Shown here piece by piece: positions 53,876 to 63,583 of a DNA stretch of 64,000 nucleotides. The DNA lies in the NCBI RefSeq assembly GCF_000338295.1, contig NZ_ANMO01000236.1, positions 1 through 64,000 of the forward strand, in the 5' to 3' direction. This DNA comes from Rhodopirellula europaea 6C (lineage in GTDB: Bacteria; Planctomycetota; Planctomycetia; Pirellulales; Pirellulaceae). The notes under the pieces were generated by a model. It ran no database searches and was not told the origin of the DNA. It saw only the letters and a list, made by a program, of their open reading frames with translations. Position numbers and translations under genes: made by a program. Every line of letters starts with the position of its first letter. Position 1 is the first letter of the stretch.

Positions 53876-54778
53876 TCAGGCCAACCCCGCGTCTCGCATC
53901 AGCATCTGAAGATCGGCCCAGGCCGCCTTCTTCGCGTCAGGATTTCTCAGCAAGTACGCCGGGTGATAGATCACCAACACTTTGCTTTCGTGGTACTGGT
54001 GAAAACGTTGCCGAAGACGACCGATGGAGAGTTTGGTCTTCAGCAATGAATGAGCACTGACCGCACCGAGACACACGATGTATTCGGGACGCAGGATCTG
54101 AAGCTGTTGCTCAAAGTATTCGCGGCAATTCGCCAATTCGGTGGGATCGGGGTTTCGGTTTTCAGGCGGTCGGCATTTGACCGTGTTGAGCAGGTAGATG
54201 TCTTCCCGCTGAAGCTTGCAGGCTTGAACCATTTTGTCGAGCAATTGCCCGGCACGCCCGATGAATGGTCGCCCCAATCGATCCTCGTCGGCTCCCGGAG
54301 CTTCGCCGAAGAACGCAAATCTCGCGGCGGGATTGCCTTCGCCAAAAACGGTCTGGGTCCGGCACTTGGCCAGCAAGGTGCATTTGGTGCATCCAGCGAC
54401 AACCGACGCCAAATTAGCCAACTGATTTTCGCGTTCCGCAATCGGCAAGCTGGTTCCCGGGTACGGATCGTCGCTGGCAGAAAATGATTCGACCGGTTGC
54501 AGTCGGGTATCCGGCGCTCGCGGTGGCGTTTTGACCTCTGGTCCGATCGAAGAACCAGCGGCGGATGGTTGAGGAGGTGATTGCGGACTGGTCGCCGCGA
54601 CGGCGGGTTGAGAGTCAGCTGGGGCAGCGTCCTGGATCCAGCGTGAATTCCATGATTCGACCGATTCCGCCTTTGGTTGGGGGATGAACCGAACGCCGAC
54701 CCGCTGCAAGTGAGCCAGCAGTTCTCCCGCGGCTTCGTGAGTTTCGCCGGGGTCGAGGTCGTTTTCTGGGGAGGTCAT
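53876..54778 (-). CDS. Family 4 uracil-DNA glycosylase (Fe-S)
   Basis: The 300-aa protein starts at ATG 54778; the frame is open to 54838. It removes uracil from DNA. The 4Fe-4S cysteines are C130 and C133 (GCTKCTLLAKC), C202 (NTVKCRPPENR) and C218. The catalytic motif is GEAPGADED (about 159-167), and the second site is IYHPAYLLRNP. The spacing between C202 and C218 matches that in thermophilic family-4 enzymes. The first 120 residues are an unusual Pro/Ser/Ala-rich extension. The gene is divergent from der. Confidence 0.92.
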   Translation of the reverse strand: MTSPENDLDPGETHEAAGELLAHLQRVGVRFIPQPKAESVESWNSRWIQDAAPADSQPAVAATSPQSPPQPSAAGSSIGPEVKTPPRAPDTRLQPVESFSASDDPYPGTSLPIAERENQLANLASVVAGCTKCTLLAKCRTQTVFGEGNPAARFAFFGEAPGADEDRLGRPFIGRAGQLLDKMVQACKLQREDIYLLNTVKCRPPENRNPDPTELANCREYFEQQLQILRPEYIVCLGAVSAHSLLKTKLSIGRLRQRFHQYHESKVLVIYHPAYLLRNPDAKKAAWADLQMLMRDAGLA

Positions 54779-54928
54779 GGGCAACTGGGGAGGCGTTTTC
54801 GCGTCAAAAAAACGGTCATTGCGGGGAAGTTCGAGCAAGGAAGGGATTCTTGAAATGCTCGACGCAGCTTACCATTGGCAGGTTACCACCGATTCGTCGA
54901 TCCTTTTACCCTCTGTTCGATTTTTGTC

Positions 54929-56293
54929 ATGCCTGTCCCTCAAGTCGCCATCGTCGGCCGCCCCAATGTCGGCAAGAGCAGCCTGTTCAACTGGCTCGCT
55001 CGCCGTCGGCTCGCCATCGTCGATAACTTCGAAGGTGTGACTCGCGATCGCATGACCACCCTGATCGAGTCGGATGACCAGTTTTTTGAGCTTGTCGACA
55101 CCGGCGGAATGGGGGTCGAAGACGCTGATGACCTGACCAACGACGTGCGCCGGCAAATCGATATGGCCATCGCGTCGGCCGACGTGATTTTGTTGGTCGT
55201 CGACGTTCAGACCGGTTTGATGCCACTTGATGAAGAAGTCGTCGAACGCCTGCGGGGAGTGGAACGGCCCGTGATTCTGGTTGCCAATAAGGCTGACCAA
55301 GAGCACCAGGACATTCACGCGGACGAATTCCGACGCCTCGGACGAGGTCACCTGATCACGGTCAGCACCACGCAAAACCGACACCGAGATGACTTGATCC
55401 AGGTCATTGTGGATCGACTGCCGGAGAAGGACGAGGATTTGGTTGCGCCCGAATCTTCGATGAAAATCGCGATTGTTGGGCGTCGAAACGTCGGCAAGAG
55501 CACGTTCGTCAACACTCTCGCGGAATCCGATCGGATGATCGTCAGCGAAGTGGCCGGTACTACGCGAGACAGCGTGGACGTGCGATTCGAAATCGACGGG
55601 CAGACTTTCCTGGCGATCGATACGCCGGGGCTGAGAAAACGCAAATCGATTCGAACGGACTTGGATTTTTACGGGACGCACCGAGCCCAACGTAGCGTCC
55701 GGCGTGCCGACGTCGTGCTGATGTTCTTTGACGCCTTGGAAAAGACCAGCAAGGTCGACAAACAACTCGTCGGCTACATCATGGAGCATCACAAGCCCGT
55801 GATCTTTGTGGTCAACAAATGGGACAAGGTCGACAAAGAGGTTCCAACCGAACGCTGGGTGAAATACCTGCGTCACCAATTCACCACGTTGTCCTACGCA
55901 CCGATCGCGTTCATCACCGGGCAAACCGGACGCAACGTCAAAGCGGTGATGAACCACGCGGCGATGCTTTACAAACAAGCCCAAAGCCGAGTGTCGACGG
56001 GCGAACTGAACCGCATCCTACGAGCCGCGATCGAGCAGCATCCACCTGCGATGTACCAAGGCCGTCGGCCAAAGATCTTTTACGCGACGCAGGTATCGAC
56101 CGAGCCACCAACGGTTGTGGTGATGTGCAGCGATCCCAAAGCTCTGACCCACGACTACCAGCGATACCTGATTGGTTGGATGCGAGATCACCTGCCGTTC
56201 GGCGAAGTCCCGATCAAGCTCTACATGCAACAACGTAGCCGGGCAGAAGCCAAAGCGGAGCGGTCCGGGCAAGGTCGCTCGTTGGAATCCTAG
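54929..56293 (+). CDS. der: Ribosome biogenesis GTPase Der (EngA)
   Basis: The 454-aa protein has the defining pair of GTPase domains. The first starts at IVGRPNVGKSSLFN (about 7-20) and the second at IVGRRNVGKSTFVN (about 182-195). Each is followed by its switch and DTGG/DTPG motifs. The C-terminal KH-like domain is recognisable (PPTVVVMCSDPKALTHDYQRYL). The protein assists 50S subunit assembly. The start is ATG 54929 because the first P-loop lies only 7 residues in; the longer frame to 54875 is not family-like. Confidence 0.95.
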   Translation: MPVPQVAIVGRPNVGKSSLFNWLARRRLAIVDNFEGVTRDRMTTLIESDDQFFELVDTGGMGVEDADDLTNDVRRQIDMAIASADVILLVVDVQTGLMPLDEEVVERLRGVERPVILVANKADQEHQDIHADEFRRLGRGHLITVSTTQNRHRDDLIQVIVDRLPEKDEDLVAPESSMKIAIVGRRNVGKSTFVNTLAESDRMIVSEVAGTTRDSVDVRFEIDGQTFLAIDTPGLRKRKSIRTDLDFYGTHRAQRSVRRADVVLMFFDALEKTSKVDKQLVGYIMEHHKPVIFVVNKWDKVDKEVPTERWVKYLRHQFTTLSYAPIAFITGQTGRNVKAVMNHAAMLYKQAQSRVSTGELNRILRAAIEQHPPAMYQGRRPKIFYATQVSTEPPTVVVMCSDPKALTHDYQRYLIGWMRDHLPFGEVPIKLYMQQRSRAEAKAERSGQGRSLES

Positions 56294-56451
56294 AACGCTT
56301 GAGCATCCGCTGAATCGCGGAAGAAACAGTGGTCTTGGTGTGTCTCGTAAAATGGCGCGCCACATGCACTCATCAATCGTGCCCGACGGGGTAAGTGCCT
56401 CAGTCATCGCAAATTTTTCGCGATGCGAACATCCGATTGCAGCGAAGTGCC

Positions 56452-56901
56452 ATGTCAACGACTCAAAACCATCCCCAGCCCTCTGCGCCACCGGCGCAAG
56501 GGGACGTGCCGTCGCCCGAAACGCATTCCATCGTGATCGGGTACATCGTCTGGATCTTTGGTTTCTTCGGAGCACACCGTTTCTACTACGGGAAGCAAAT
56601 CACCGGAACGATCTGGTTCTTCACCCTTGGGCTAGCAGGAATTGGATGGCTGATTGATTTATTCCTGATTCCGGGAATGGATCGACGTGCCCAGAGACGA
56701 TTCACGTCCGGCCCAGTCGACTACACGATGGCCTGGATTCTGCTGACATTTTTAGGGCTCTTTGGGATCCACCGCTTCTATCTCGAAAAGTGGATCACCG
56801 GCGTTATCTATCTCCTGACCGGTGGGCTTTTTGGCGTGGGTTGGCTGTACGACCTGTGGACGCTGAATGAACAAGTTGATCAATATAATCGCCGTGCGTG
56901 A
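56452..56901 (+). CDS. Membrane protein with two TM2 domains
   Basis: The 149-aa protein from ATG 56452 has two copies of the TM2 pair, each with the hallmark Gly-[AI]-HRFY before the second helix. Copy 1 is VIGYIVWIFGFFGAHRFYYGKQITGTIWFFTLG, copy 2 IGWLLTFLGLFGIHRFYLEKWITGVIYLLTGG-like (about 100-132). Each copy ends with a Gly-[VI]-GWL-[IY]-DL turn. TM2 proteins occur in all domains; function unclear. The single-copy form is more usual, so this is a tandem duplication. Confidence 0.85.
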   Translation: MSTTQNHPQPSAPPAQGDVPSPETHSIVIGYIVWIFGFFGAHRFYYGKQITGTIWFFTLGLAGIGWLIDLFLIPGMDRRAQRRFTSGPVDYTMAWILLTFLGLFGIHRFYLEKWITGVIYLLTGGLFGVGWLYDLWTLNEQVDQYNRRA

Positions 56902-57069
56902 TCGGTTGCGATCGAGTTGTCTTATCAAAGAAGAGTTGATGGATCGTTCTGGTGAAGCACAGGCAGGCCTGAACCACCTACAATGGAGCCGAGCGTCCGG
57001 TTGATTTCGAAATTGACTGGACGCTTCCCCGCCCCATCATCCCACCGTCTTCGCGATTGAGGTTCACTC

Positions 57070-59169
57070 ATGCGCCCGCTTCCTCTGCCCGGCATTGCAC
57101 CGATTTTGTTTGTGGTGCTTTTGGTTCTCTCCACGTGCTCTCGGGCCAATGACGCGCCGGCGGACACGACCGATGGCGATCAATTGGTGCCGGAATACTT
57201 CGAGCAGCAAACTCGTTTGTTGGCGGAACGATCACTCGCGGACATCGAGGATTTGGAGGACTGGACGAGCAAGCGAGCGATGTACCGCCAGCAACTGCTG
57301 GACATGTTGGGATTGAACCCGATGCCAGAACGGGGCGAACTCCACACGACCGTGACAGGCGAAGTTCGCAAGGACGACGTGGTGGTCGAAAAGCTGCACT
57401 TCCAGTCGATGCCAGGATTGTATGTGACCGCGAATTTGTATCGGCCGGCGAAAGTAGATGAGCCCCTGCCTGCGGTCCTGTATGTGTGTGGTCACGGACG
57501 CGTCGTGGAAGACGGCATCAGTTACGGAAACAAGGTTTACTACCAACACCACGGTGCATGGTTCGCTCGCAATGGCTACGTGTGTTTGGTCATCGATACC
57601 ATCCAACTTGGTGAGTTTGAAGGAACTCATCACGGAACCTACCGTGAGAAGATGTGGTGGTGGAACAATCGTGGCTACACACCGGCGGGCGTCGAAGCCT
57701 GGAACAGCACGCGGGCGATCGATGTGCTGCAAGCTCGAGTCGACGTCGATCCCGATCGGATTGGTGTGACGGGGCGAAGTGGCGGCGGAGCCTATTCGTG
57801 GTGGGTGGCCGCGATTGACGAACGTATCCAAGCGGCGGTGCCGGTGGCTGGGATTACCAGTCTTCACAACCATGTGGTCGATGGCTGCGTCAGTGGGCAC
57901 TGCGACTGCATGTACATGGTCAACAGATATCGCTGGGATTTCCCGATGGTCGCCGCGTTGGTTGCTCCACGACCGTTGCTGATCTCCAACTCCGACCGCG
58001 ATTCGATCTTTCCTTTGGAAGGTGTCGTGGACGTCCACGCCAAGGTGCGAAAAATTTACGAGCTTTATGGAGCGGAGGAAGACCTCGGTTTGCAGATCAC
58101 TTCCGGTCCGCATAGTGACACTCAAGAGCTACGCATCCATGCGTTTCGATGGATGAATCGCCATCTGAAAAAAGATGAGTCACTGGTCGACACCGTGGCG
58201 ACCAAACTCTTCGACACCAAACAGCTGAAGGTGTTTGATGAACTGCCCGAGGACGAACGCGTGACAACGATTCACGAAACCTTTGTTCCCAAAGCAACGC
58301 TTGAAAAAACGCCTTCAACACCTGAAGAGCTGGCGAGGTTGAGTGAACATCGGAAAGAACAACTTCGTGAAATGACGTTCGCGGGTTGGCCGGATGATGT
58401 CTCAATAGAACAAACGTTGGAAGTGGTCGAGCAACTCAAACGCGCCGACGCTGAGGTCACCTTTGCACAATACACGAGCCAAGACCCATATATCCTGCCA
58501 TTGATCGTCGTGCATCCAGCCAAAGCGGAGAGCGATACTTCACCAAAGGAGCCAGCCACGGCAGGTTCGCCCGTCGATGTGGTTGTGTTGGATCAAGCGA
58601 GTTGGGAACGAGCCGCGTCCGGCCTGGCGGTGGTCGCCCCGCAACGTTATCCGAACGTGCAGCCTTCTCAGGATGTTTGGAACGAGATAATCGAATCGAG
58701 GCGTCCGACGGTCTTGATCGCACCTCGCGGAGTTGGCCCGACCGAATGGTCGCGTGATGAGCGAGAGAGAACACACATTCGTCGCCGTTTCATGCTGTTG
58801 GGACAAACTGTTGCCGGTATGCAGATTTACGACGTCGTCAGCGCCATGGAAGCACTGAGTGGACGTCGAGATGAATTGGCATTGGCCGGTCCGTGGACAT
58901 TGAGTGGAAAGAGCGATTCGGCATTCATTGCATTGCACGCTTCCATTTGGTCGGATTCCATTACTAATTTGAAACTGTTGGATCTTCCGACATCCAATCG
59001 AGATTCACCGGATTTGTTGAACGTCAGCCGGGTGCTCGATCTGCCTGAACTTCTCGGCATCGCAACAGGCGACGTCGAGGTGTCGATCGGAGGCAGCACT
59101 CAGGCTGAGTGGCGGAAGAAGGCTGAATCAAACCCACTTCTTTCCAGCGTTGGTTGGCCAGCCGAGTGA
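57070..59169 (+). CDS. Secreted alpha/beta hydrolase, acetyl-xylan-esterase-like
   Basis: The 699-aa protein has a signal peptide (LPGIAPILFVVLLVLSTCSRA) and a central alpha/beta hydrolase of the acetyl xylan esterase (AXE1)/dienelactone hydrolase type. Key motifs are the nucleophile elbow GVTGRSGGGAYSWW (Ser about 238), a preceding VVEDGISYGNKVYYQHHGAWFARNGYVCLVIDTIQLG, and the late His in GPHSDTQELRIHAF. The catalytic Asp should be in SNSDRDSIFPLE. The C-terminal third (about 380-690) is unassigned and contains a second degenerate hydrolase-like region. Carbohydrate esterase activity is inferred from family. Confidence 0.78.
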   Translation: MRPLPLPGIAPILFVVLLVLSTCSRANDAPADTTDGDQLVPEYFEQQTRLLAERSLADIEDLEDWTSKRAMYRQQLLDMLGLNPMPERGELHTTVTGEVRKDDVVVEKLHFQSMPGLYVTANLYRPAKVDEPLPAVLYVCGHGRVVEDGISYGNKVYYQHHGAWFARNGYVCLVIDTIQLGEFEGTHHGTYREKMWWWNNRGYTPAGVEAWNSTRAIDVLQARVDVDPDRIGVTGRSGGGAYSWWVAAIDERIQAAVPVAGITSLHNHVVDGCVSGHCDCMYMVNRYRWDFPMVAALVAPRPLLISNSDRDSIFPLEGVVDVHAKVRKIYELYGAEEDLGLQITSGPHSDTQELRIHAFRWMNRHLKKDESLVDTVATKLFDTKQLKVFDELPEDERVTTIHETFVPKATLEKTPSTPEELARLSEHRKEQLREMTFAGWPDDVSIEQTLEVVEQLKRADAEVTFAQYTSQDPYILPLIVVHPAKAESDTSPKEPATAGSPVDVVVLDQASWERAASGLAVVAPQRYPNVQPSQDVWNEIIESRRPTVLIAPRGVGPTEWSRDERERTHIRRRFMLLGQTVAGMQIYDVVSAMEALSGRRDELALAGPWTLSGKSDSAFIALHASIWSDSITNLKLLDLPTSNRDSPDLLNVSRVLDLPELLGIATGDVEVSIGGSTQAEWRKKAESNPLLSSVGWPAE

Positions 59170-59185
59170 CGGGAACGACGGGTGG

Positions 59186-59302
59186 GTGAGCGGACTTTCG
59201 ACAGCCGGTGTGGTCGCGTGCATTTGTTCCGTGGTCGCGGGGCTGATTGCGATCGCAATGGTCGCGAGAAAGCAAGGCCGTGGTGTGAGCTTGTTGTCTT
59301 GA
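59186..59302 (+). CDS. Possible 38-aa single-helix membrane peptide
   Basis: GTG 59186 opens a 38-codon frame ending at TGA 59300-59302, in the gap between a plus-strand hydrolase gene and a minus-strand gene. It encodes a hydrophobic helix (LSTAGVVACICSVVAGLIAIAM) followed by a basic tail (VARKQGRG), the positive-inside pattern of a small membrane protein. GGGTGG-like bases lie just upstream. There is no homology I can name, and chance is a serious alternative. Confidence 0.25.
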   Translation: MSGLSTAGVVACICSVVAGLIAIAMVARKQGRGVSLLS

Positions 59303-59351
59303 GTTGTGCTTTGAATGAACACGTTGGGCGGGCCGTGACATGAATTGCAAC

Positions 59352-59822
59352 TCAGCGTTCTTCGGAACCTTTCAACTCCGTTTTCAGCGACTCTTCGGTG
59401 CGTCGCTCTTTCTCGGTTGGTATCGGCAGTGACTTTCGTTTCACTGGTCTTTGATACCAGCCACCGCGATAGACGCTCAGCACGCCAAACTTGTAGCGGG
59501 CGATTGTGCCAGCCGACAACATGCCGATAAATACTATCGGAAAGAAATAGCCAATTTCGAATCGACCGAATAACGCGGGGGCCAAGAGGCTGAACGATAG
59601 TGTGGCGACAATGAGAGAGCGAATCCATTCATGTCCTTTCGGCATCTCGACGAACATTCGAGCTCCGCAACCTTTGCATTCGTATTGCAATGAGAACAAT
59701 ACGGACCCGATCTCGTTGGTTGTCCGGCAAAGCGGGCATTCATTTCTGGCGATTGCAGGAGGATCGGTTGGCTCCGATCCCGGCGGTGGAGTCGAAGGCG
59801 TTTGATAAGGGTTCGCACTCAT
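59352..59822 (-). CDS. Zinc-ribbon membrane protein, unknown
   Basis: The 156-aa protein has a Pro/Ser-rich N-terminus (MSANPYQTPSTPPPGSEPT, a common planctomycete lead), a zinc ribbon with C29-x2-C32 and C49-x2-C52 (CPLC, CKGC), and two membrane helices (RSLIVATLSFSLLAPALFG and GYFFPIVFIGMLSAGTIA). The C-terminal 45 residues are basic, then acidic. I cannot assign a function. It lies 30 bp downstream of the YcaQ-like gene on the same strand. Confidence 0.6.
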   Translation of the reverse strand: MSANPYQTPSTPPPGSEPTDPPAIARNECPLCRTTNEIGSVLFSLQYECKGCGARMFVEMPKGHEWIRSLIVATLSFSLLAPALFGRFEIGYFFPIVFIGMLSAGTIARYKFGVLSVYRGGWYQRPVKRKSLPIPTEKERRTEESLKTELKGSEER

Positions 59823-59852
59823 TCAAACGGTTGGCTCAAAATGATTCTGACT

Positions 59853-60941
59853 TTAGCCAAGTGTTACTTCCTGGATGCTTTGATCGAGTCCTAGAAATTC
59901 CGACAGTCGGTTGACTTCCGACTCTGCGGCTAGACGGAAGGTTCGCTCCTTTGGACGGCGATCGATATAACTAAAATCGACTTTTAAGCCGCCTGCTTCC
60001 ACGCCAGCGGTTGCCCAACCAATGATTTGGTCTCGCCAGAGAACCGGCATGGCATAGTAACCCAGTTTGCGTTTGTGCTTGGGCGTGTAGGCTTCGAAGC
60101 GGTAAGTCCAATTCCAAAAGTGCTCGAAACGGGTTCGATCTCGAACGACCGGATCGAACGGTGCAAGAATGCGAACGATATCCGTTTTCATCCTTCCGCG
60201 CCGTCCGGAGTCCAGCGACAAGTATTCGATCTCGTCGATCGTGTCGACGCGTATTCGACCAGCGTCGATCAATCTTTGCAGGCACCTTCGTCGATCGGCG
60301 ACACTTTCGACCAAGTATTTGAAGTGAGACAGTTCGCTGAGCAGAAATCGACGTGTTGTCGCACCCATCGCTTGCAACGTTGCGAGCATGATTTCTTGCA
60401 GCCGTTCCTCTGGGGGCCGCGTTGGTTCAATCTCATCGGCCACTTCGTAAACGCGGATGCCATTGTTCCGGTTCGCGACTCGCAAAGCACCGCGATTGTG
60501 CAGCGTTTCCATGGCCATTTTCGCCGACCGAGAGAATCCGCCCCAGTAGTTTTTGACGCGTTCGCCACCGACATGCGATTCCAAGTCTTTGGAATGCATC
60601 GGGCCATGTTGCCGAATCACATCGAGCGTTTTGCGATGTTCGGCGGTCAGTTTCTTCTCCGTTTTGGGGTGCACGATTCGCCAAAGATCTTTTGAGAGGA
60701 ATCCGTAGGCATACAGATAGCATTCCTCCAAATCGAGATCCGGGTAGCGGCGTTCCAGATCTCCCGCACGATAGTTTTTGACACGATGTCGGAGGATCAG
60801 ATCCTGAGCTCGTGCTGGGCAACGAATCGGATCGGCTTGGACGAAACCGAGACGTTCGAGCGCATCGGCCATTCCGCAGGGTGAAAACAGGCTGTCATTC
60901 AGCACTCGTTTTCGAAATTGATCCAGGGACGGCATGGGCAA
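59853..60941 (-). CDS. Winged-helix DNA-binding protein, YcaQ/AlkZ-like (HTH_42)
   Basis: The 362-aa protein matches the YcaQ/AlkZ family of DNA glycosylases, which unhook interstrand crosslinks and azinomycin-type adducts. Recognisable blocks are ALERLGFVQADPI (the QxD-like motif region), RAQDLILRHRV, HYSKDLE-type winged helix segments, and the C-terminal LAPFDPVVRDRTRFEHFWNW and KLGYYAMPVLW. The catalytic QxD/QxQ motif appears as QADPI here. Whether the enzyme acts on DNA adducts was not shown for this subgroup. Confidence 0.82.
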   Translation of the reverse strand: MPMPSLDQFRKRVLNDSLFSPCGMADALERLGFVQADPIRCPARAQDLILRHRVKNYRAGDLERRYPDLDLEECYLYAYGFLSKDLWRIVHPKTEKKLTAEHRKTLDVIRQHGPMHSKDLESHVGGERVKNYWGGFSRSAKMAMETLHNRGALRVANRNNGIRVYEVADEIEPTRPPEERLQEIMLATLQAMGATTRRFLLSELSHFKYLVESVADRRRCLQRLIDAGRIRVDTIDEIEYLSLDSGRRGRMKTDIVRILAPFDPVVRDRTRFEHFWNWTYRFEAYTPKHKRKLGYYAMPVLWRDQIIGWATAGVEAGGLKVDFSYIDRRPKERTFRLAAESEVNRLSEFLGLDQSIQEVTLG

Positions 60942-60959
60942 CGCAACGGTGTCTTGGTG

Positions 60960-61760
60960 TTAGTGGTTTGTTCGAGACAACCGAAGATACGTTGTGGGAT
61001 CGTTGGTTGGAACAAGGATGAGATCATCGTCGCTGCCCATTGCCGCATGAAATCCGACTCCGAGCGAAACAATGGCTCCCTCCGATACTGAGAACCATTG
61101 TTTGCCAGGTTGGAAAAACGGGTCGGAAGATTGCGTTTCAAAGGTTTCTTGATCAATGAACGTGTATTGATTGGTAGCGGGCTTTCCGTCTGGTGTGACG
61201 ATTTTGACATTCCATTTGCCCGACATGTCAACATCGCCGGCAAGCGGCACCAATGTTTCGCCGAGACGTTCTCTGACTGGTTCGAGAGCCTTGCTGACTT
61301 GTTCCTGCTGCATCCGCTTCCATTCCAGTCGTTGTTGCTCTATCTCCGTGATCGCAGGTTTGAGTGAGTCCATGTCCTCGAACAATTCTGCGGTTCTGGC
61401 ATGGACACCGGATGTCGCATCGATCACCAGCAGTTCCAATGACGGAAACGGTGCCATGGAACAATTGCCACCAAGCTGTTCCCACTCTCCCGGAAAAACC
61501 ACCGATTGCGTTGCTTGCATCAACATCGAAAAGTCGAGAGGTGTATCTGGCGAGCCCCCAGCGTCGCGAGTGGCTCGAATAAGATCACCCACCTGGTAGA
61601 CTACTGGATAGGGTTCTTCGGATTGATACTTGGCTCGTCCGGACGAGTAACCACTTGAGTAGCCAGTTCGATAACCGGCAAAGAACCCGGCGACGCAGAG
61701 GCACGCAAACAATAAGAATGCGATTGGATAGCGGAATGATCTGCGGTTCAAAACGGACAT
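60960..61760 (-). CDS. Membrane-anchored planctomycete hypothetical with GY-rich stretch
   Basis: The 266-aa protein is anchored by one N-terminal helix (YPIAFLLFACLCVAGFFAGY) and followed by a short repeat YRTGYSSGYSSGRAKY. A central helical segment (about 125-165) may form a coiled coil, and the C-terminal domain (about 175-260) is beta-rich (MSGKWNVKIVTPDGKP, later YLRLSRTNH). I do not recognise a family. It is 18 bp upstream of the YcaQ-like gene on the same strand, probably in one transcript. Confidence 0.6.
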   Translation of the reverse strand: MSVLNRRSFRYPIAFLLFACLCVAGFFAGYRTGYSSGYSSGRAKYQSEEPYPVVYQVGDLIRATRDAGGSPDTPLDFSMLMQATQSVVFPGEWEQLGGNCSMAPFPSLELLVIDATSGVHARTAELFEDMDSLKPAITEIEQQRLEWKRMQQEQVSKALEPVRERLGETLVPLAGDVDMSGKWNVKIVTPDGKPATNQYTFIDQETFETQSSDPFFQPGKQWFSVSEGAIVSLGVGFHAAMGSDDDLILVPTNDPTTYLRLSRTNH

Positions 61761-62204
61761 AGAGCTGATCGATTGACGGACAAGTGAATGAGGATGGACT
61801 TGCTCATTAATCTACCTGTTCCCCCCCAAGCGATGTTGGGATGGAGCTCAAACAACTCGGCGTATCGCGGTGTCCAATTGAGTCCGGTGCAATTGGCATG
61901 TTTCGGATTGCCTTGGTCACACAGAGGCTGCGCCGTTTTCCGATGTCACATTTGATCGACTTTTTGCAACAAACTCTCCCAAATCGAATTTTGGGGAGGT
62001 TGAGCGACGCCGTTCAGGGATACGTGATTGAGGGGGCCGAGCATAAGAAACGGCACGCACTCCCCTCCCCGAAATTCTCGCTGAACGCTCGAATTCCGAC
62101 CCTCCCAAACTGCGTTCGGGAGGGTGAATTCAACCTTGCGAGCGTGGCATTTTAAAAGTGCACAACCTCCATTTAGAGGAGGTGACCAAAACGCTTATCG
62201 CACC
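61761..62204. other. Hairpin-rich intergenic region, no gene called
   Basis: This 444-bp gap contains repeated C-run/G-run pairs: an 8-bp stem (62099-62106 with 62118-62125) around an 11-nt loop, and a related imperfect one near 61972-61999. A frame open from 61841 to 62155 translates these motifs into low-complexity sequence and is not convincing. The pattern looks like intergenic structured or repeat DNA. Confidence 0.45.
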
Positions 62205-63500
62205 CTAGTTGTCAGACTTCGGAGGGAACGAGTCGCTTGCTGCGATCCCTCGGTCCAGCACCCAAACGTTGCGGAATCGCACGGGGTCGGAGTGATCTTG
62301 CAACAGAGTCGGCAATGGAAGAGCTTCCTCGGCTTTGCCGGCCCCGGTTGGACCTGGCAATGCGACGTTGTCTTGGACCTTCACTCCGTTGACCCACGAG
62401 GTCACGTGAGCGGGACGCAGCTTCTTGCCGTCGGCGCCGAATCGTGCGGCGGTGAAGCGGATGTCATAGGTTTGCCATGTGAGTGGTGGGAAAGCCATGT
62501 TCAAACGTGGTGGCTTGAATCGATAAAGAGCACCCAGGCCATTGAAGACTCGTTCGGTACCAAAAGAATCAAGAATCTGACACTCGTATCGGCTCTGCAA
62601 ATAGATGCCGCTGTTGCCGCGTTGTTGACCTTGTTTGCCTGGCATGTGAGGAATGCGGAATTCCAAGTGCAGGTCAAAGTCGTTTAGCAACCAATTGACG
62701 TTGGCACCGTGAGCGAGCAAGCCTTCGTCGGTGATCCGAGCCTTTGTGAATTGATCCGTGTTCTCGCCGTTGAAGAGCACGAGTGCTTCCTTAGGCGGCT
62801 GCGCACCCATGGTGGAGCTGGTTCGAATCACGCGAGGCAATTCACCGAGTGAGTCACCGTCGAAATTGATCAAGCGACATTGCTCAGGACCGGCAAACAA
62901 CGCCCATGGTCCACCGGACAGAACCAGCGTCTCTCCGTTGCGGCGGCCGATCAAACGGAGCTGCGTTGCCTCGTTGAATTTCTCATCGCCGGGAAGTCCA
63001 CCTTCGTAGGCGAGAGCTTCGAACTCACCCGAACCGAGGGCACGAATTTGAATTCCGAAACGTTGGTTGGCGGCCTCGGTTTGAATCGAAACGTCGCCGG
63101 CGTATTCACCGATCAATTTGTAATCGACGGCGGCTGGGCCATCGGTGGGTGGCAAGGTCCAGACACCCTTTTCGACCCAGGCCGGATCTGGTTTGGGCTC
63201 GGACGGTTGTTCTGTGGATTCTTCCGTCGCCTCTTCTTTTGGGGCGTCTGCCGCTTTGTCGGCTTTCTTCTCCGACGCCTTCACTTCCTTGGCGTCTTTG
63301 GAAGGGGCCTCGGCCTTCTTTTCGGCCTTTTCCTGGGCCGGTTTCTGCTCGGATTTAGAGTCGTCCGACTTCTTGGCGGCGGCGGAGTCCTTTTCTTGTG
63401 CCGACACTGTCTGTGGCGTCAGCGACACCGTCAGGCACAGAGCGAGCAAACCCGTGAAAACGCGTGGGGTTGGGGTCGCGAGAAATTTGCGAAATGACAT
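62205..63500 (-). CDS. Secreted DUF1080 protein with Lys/Ala/Glu-rich linker
   Basis: The 431-aa protein has a signal peptide ([21 protein letters not shown]), a long low-complexity linker of Lys, Ala, Glu and Asp (about 35-105), then a DUF1080-type region (about 105-430) including [51 protein letters not shown] and [10 protein letters not shown]. The extra N-terminal half-domain ([24 protein letters not shown]) is shared with other planctomycete DUF1080 proteins. Predicted extracytoplasmic glycan-related enzyme or binder. The gene is divergent from uvrA by 83 bp. Confidence 0.85.
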   Translation of the reverse strand: MSFRKFLATPTPRVFTGLLALCLTVSLTPQTVSAQEKDSAAAKKSDDSKSEQKPAQEKAEKKAEAPSKDAKEVKASEKKADKAADAPKEEATEESTEQPSEPKPDPAWVEKGVWTLPPTDGPAAVDYKLIGEYAGDVSIQTEAANQRFGIQIRALGSGEFEALAYEGGLPGDEKFNEATQLRLIGRRNGETLVLSGGPWALFAGPEQCRLINFDGDSLGELPRVIRTSSTMGAQPPKEALVLFNGENTDQFTKARITDEGLLAHGANVNWLLNDFDLHLEFRIPHMPGKQGQQRGNSGIYLQSRYECQILDSFGTERVFNGLGALYRFKPPRLNMAFPPLTWQTYDIRFTAARFGADGKKLRPAHVTSWVNGVKVQDNVALPGPTGAGKAEEALPLPTLLQDHSDPVRFRNVWVLDRGIAASDSFPPKSDN

Positions 63501-63583
63501 ACTCGAACGGGTCTCGTGCTTTCGGGGATGGTGGGCAGTCTGGGGGGAGGAGACATTTTAATTCAATTGTGAATGGATGCATC

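Noticed and set aside
54869-55984. 371-codon open frame antisense to der
   Set aside because: The der frame has two GTPase domains; the antisense frame is Asp/Val/His-rich shadow sequence.
61841-62155. 104-codon frame in the intergenic region
   Set aside because: Its C-terminal half is the translation of hairpin arms, and no family match is apparent.
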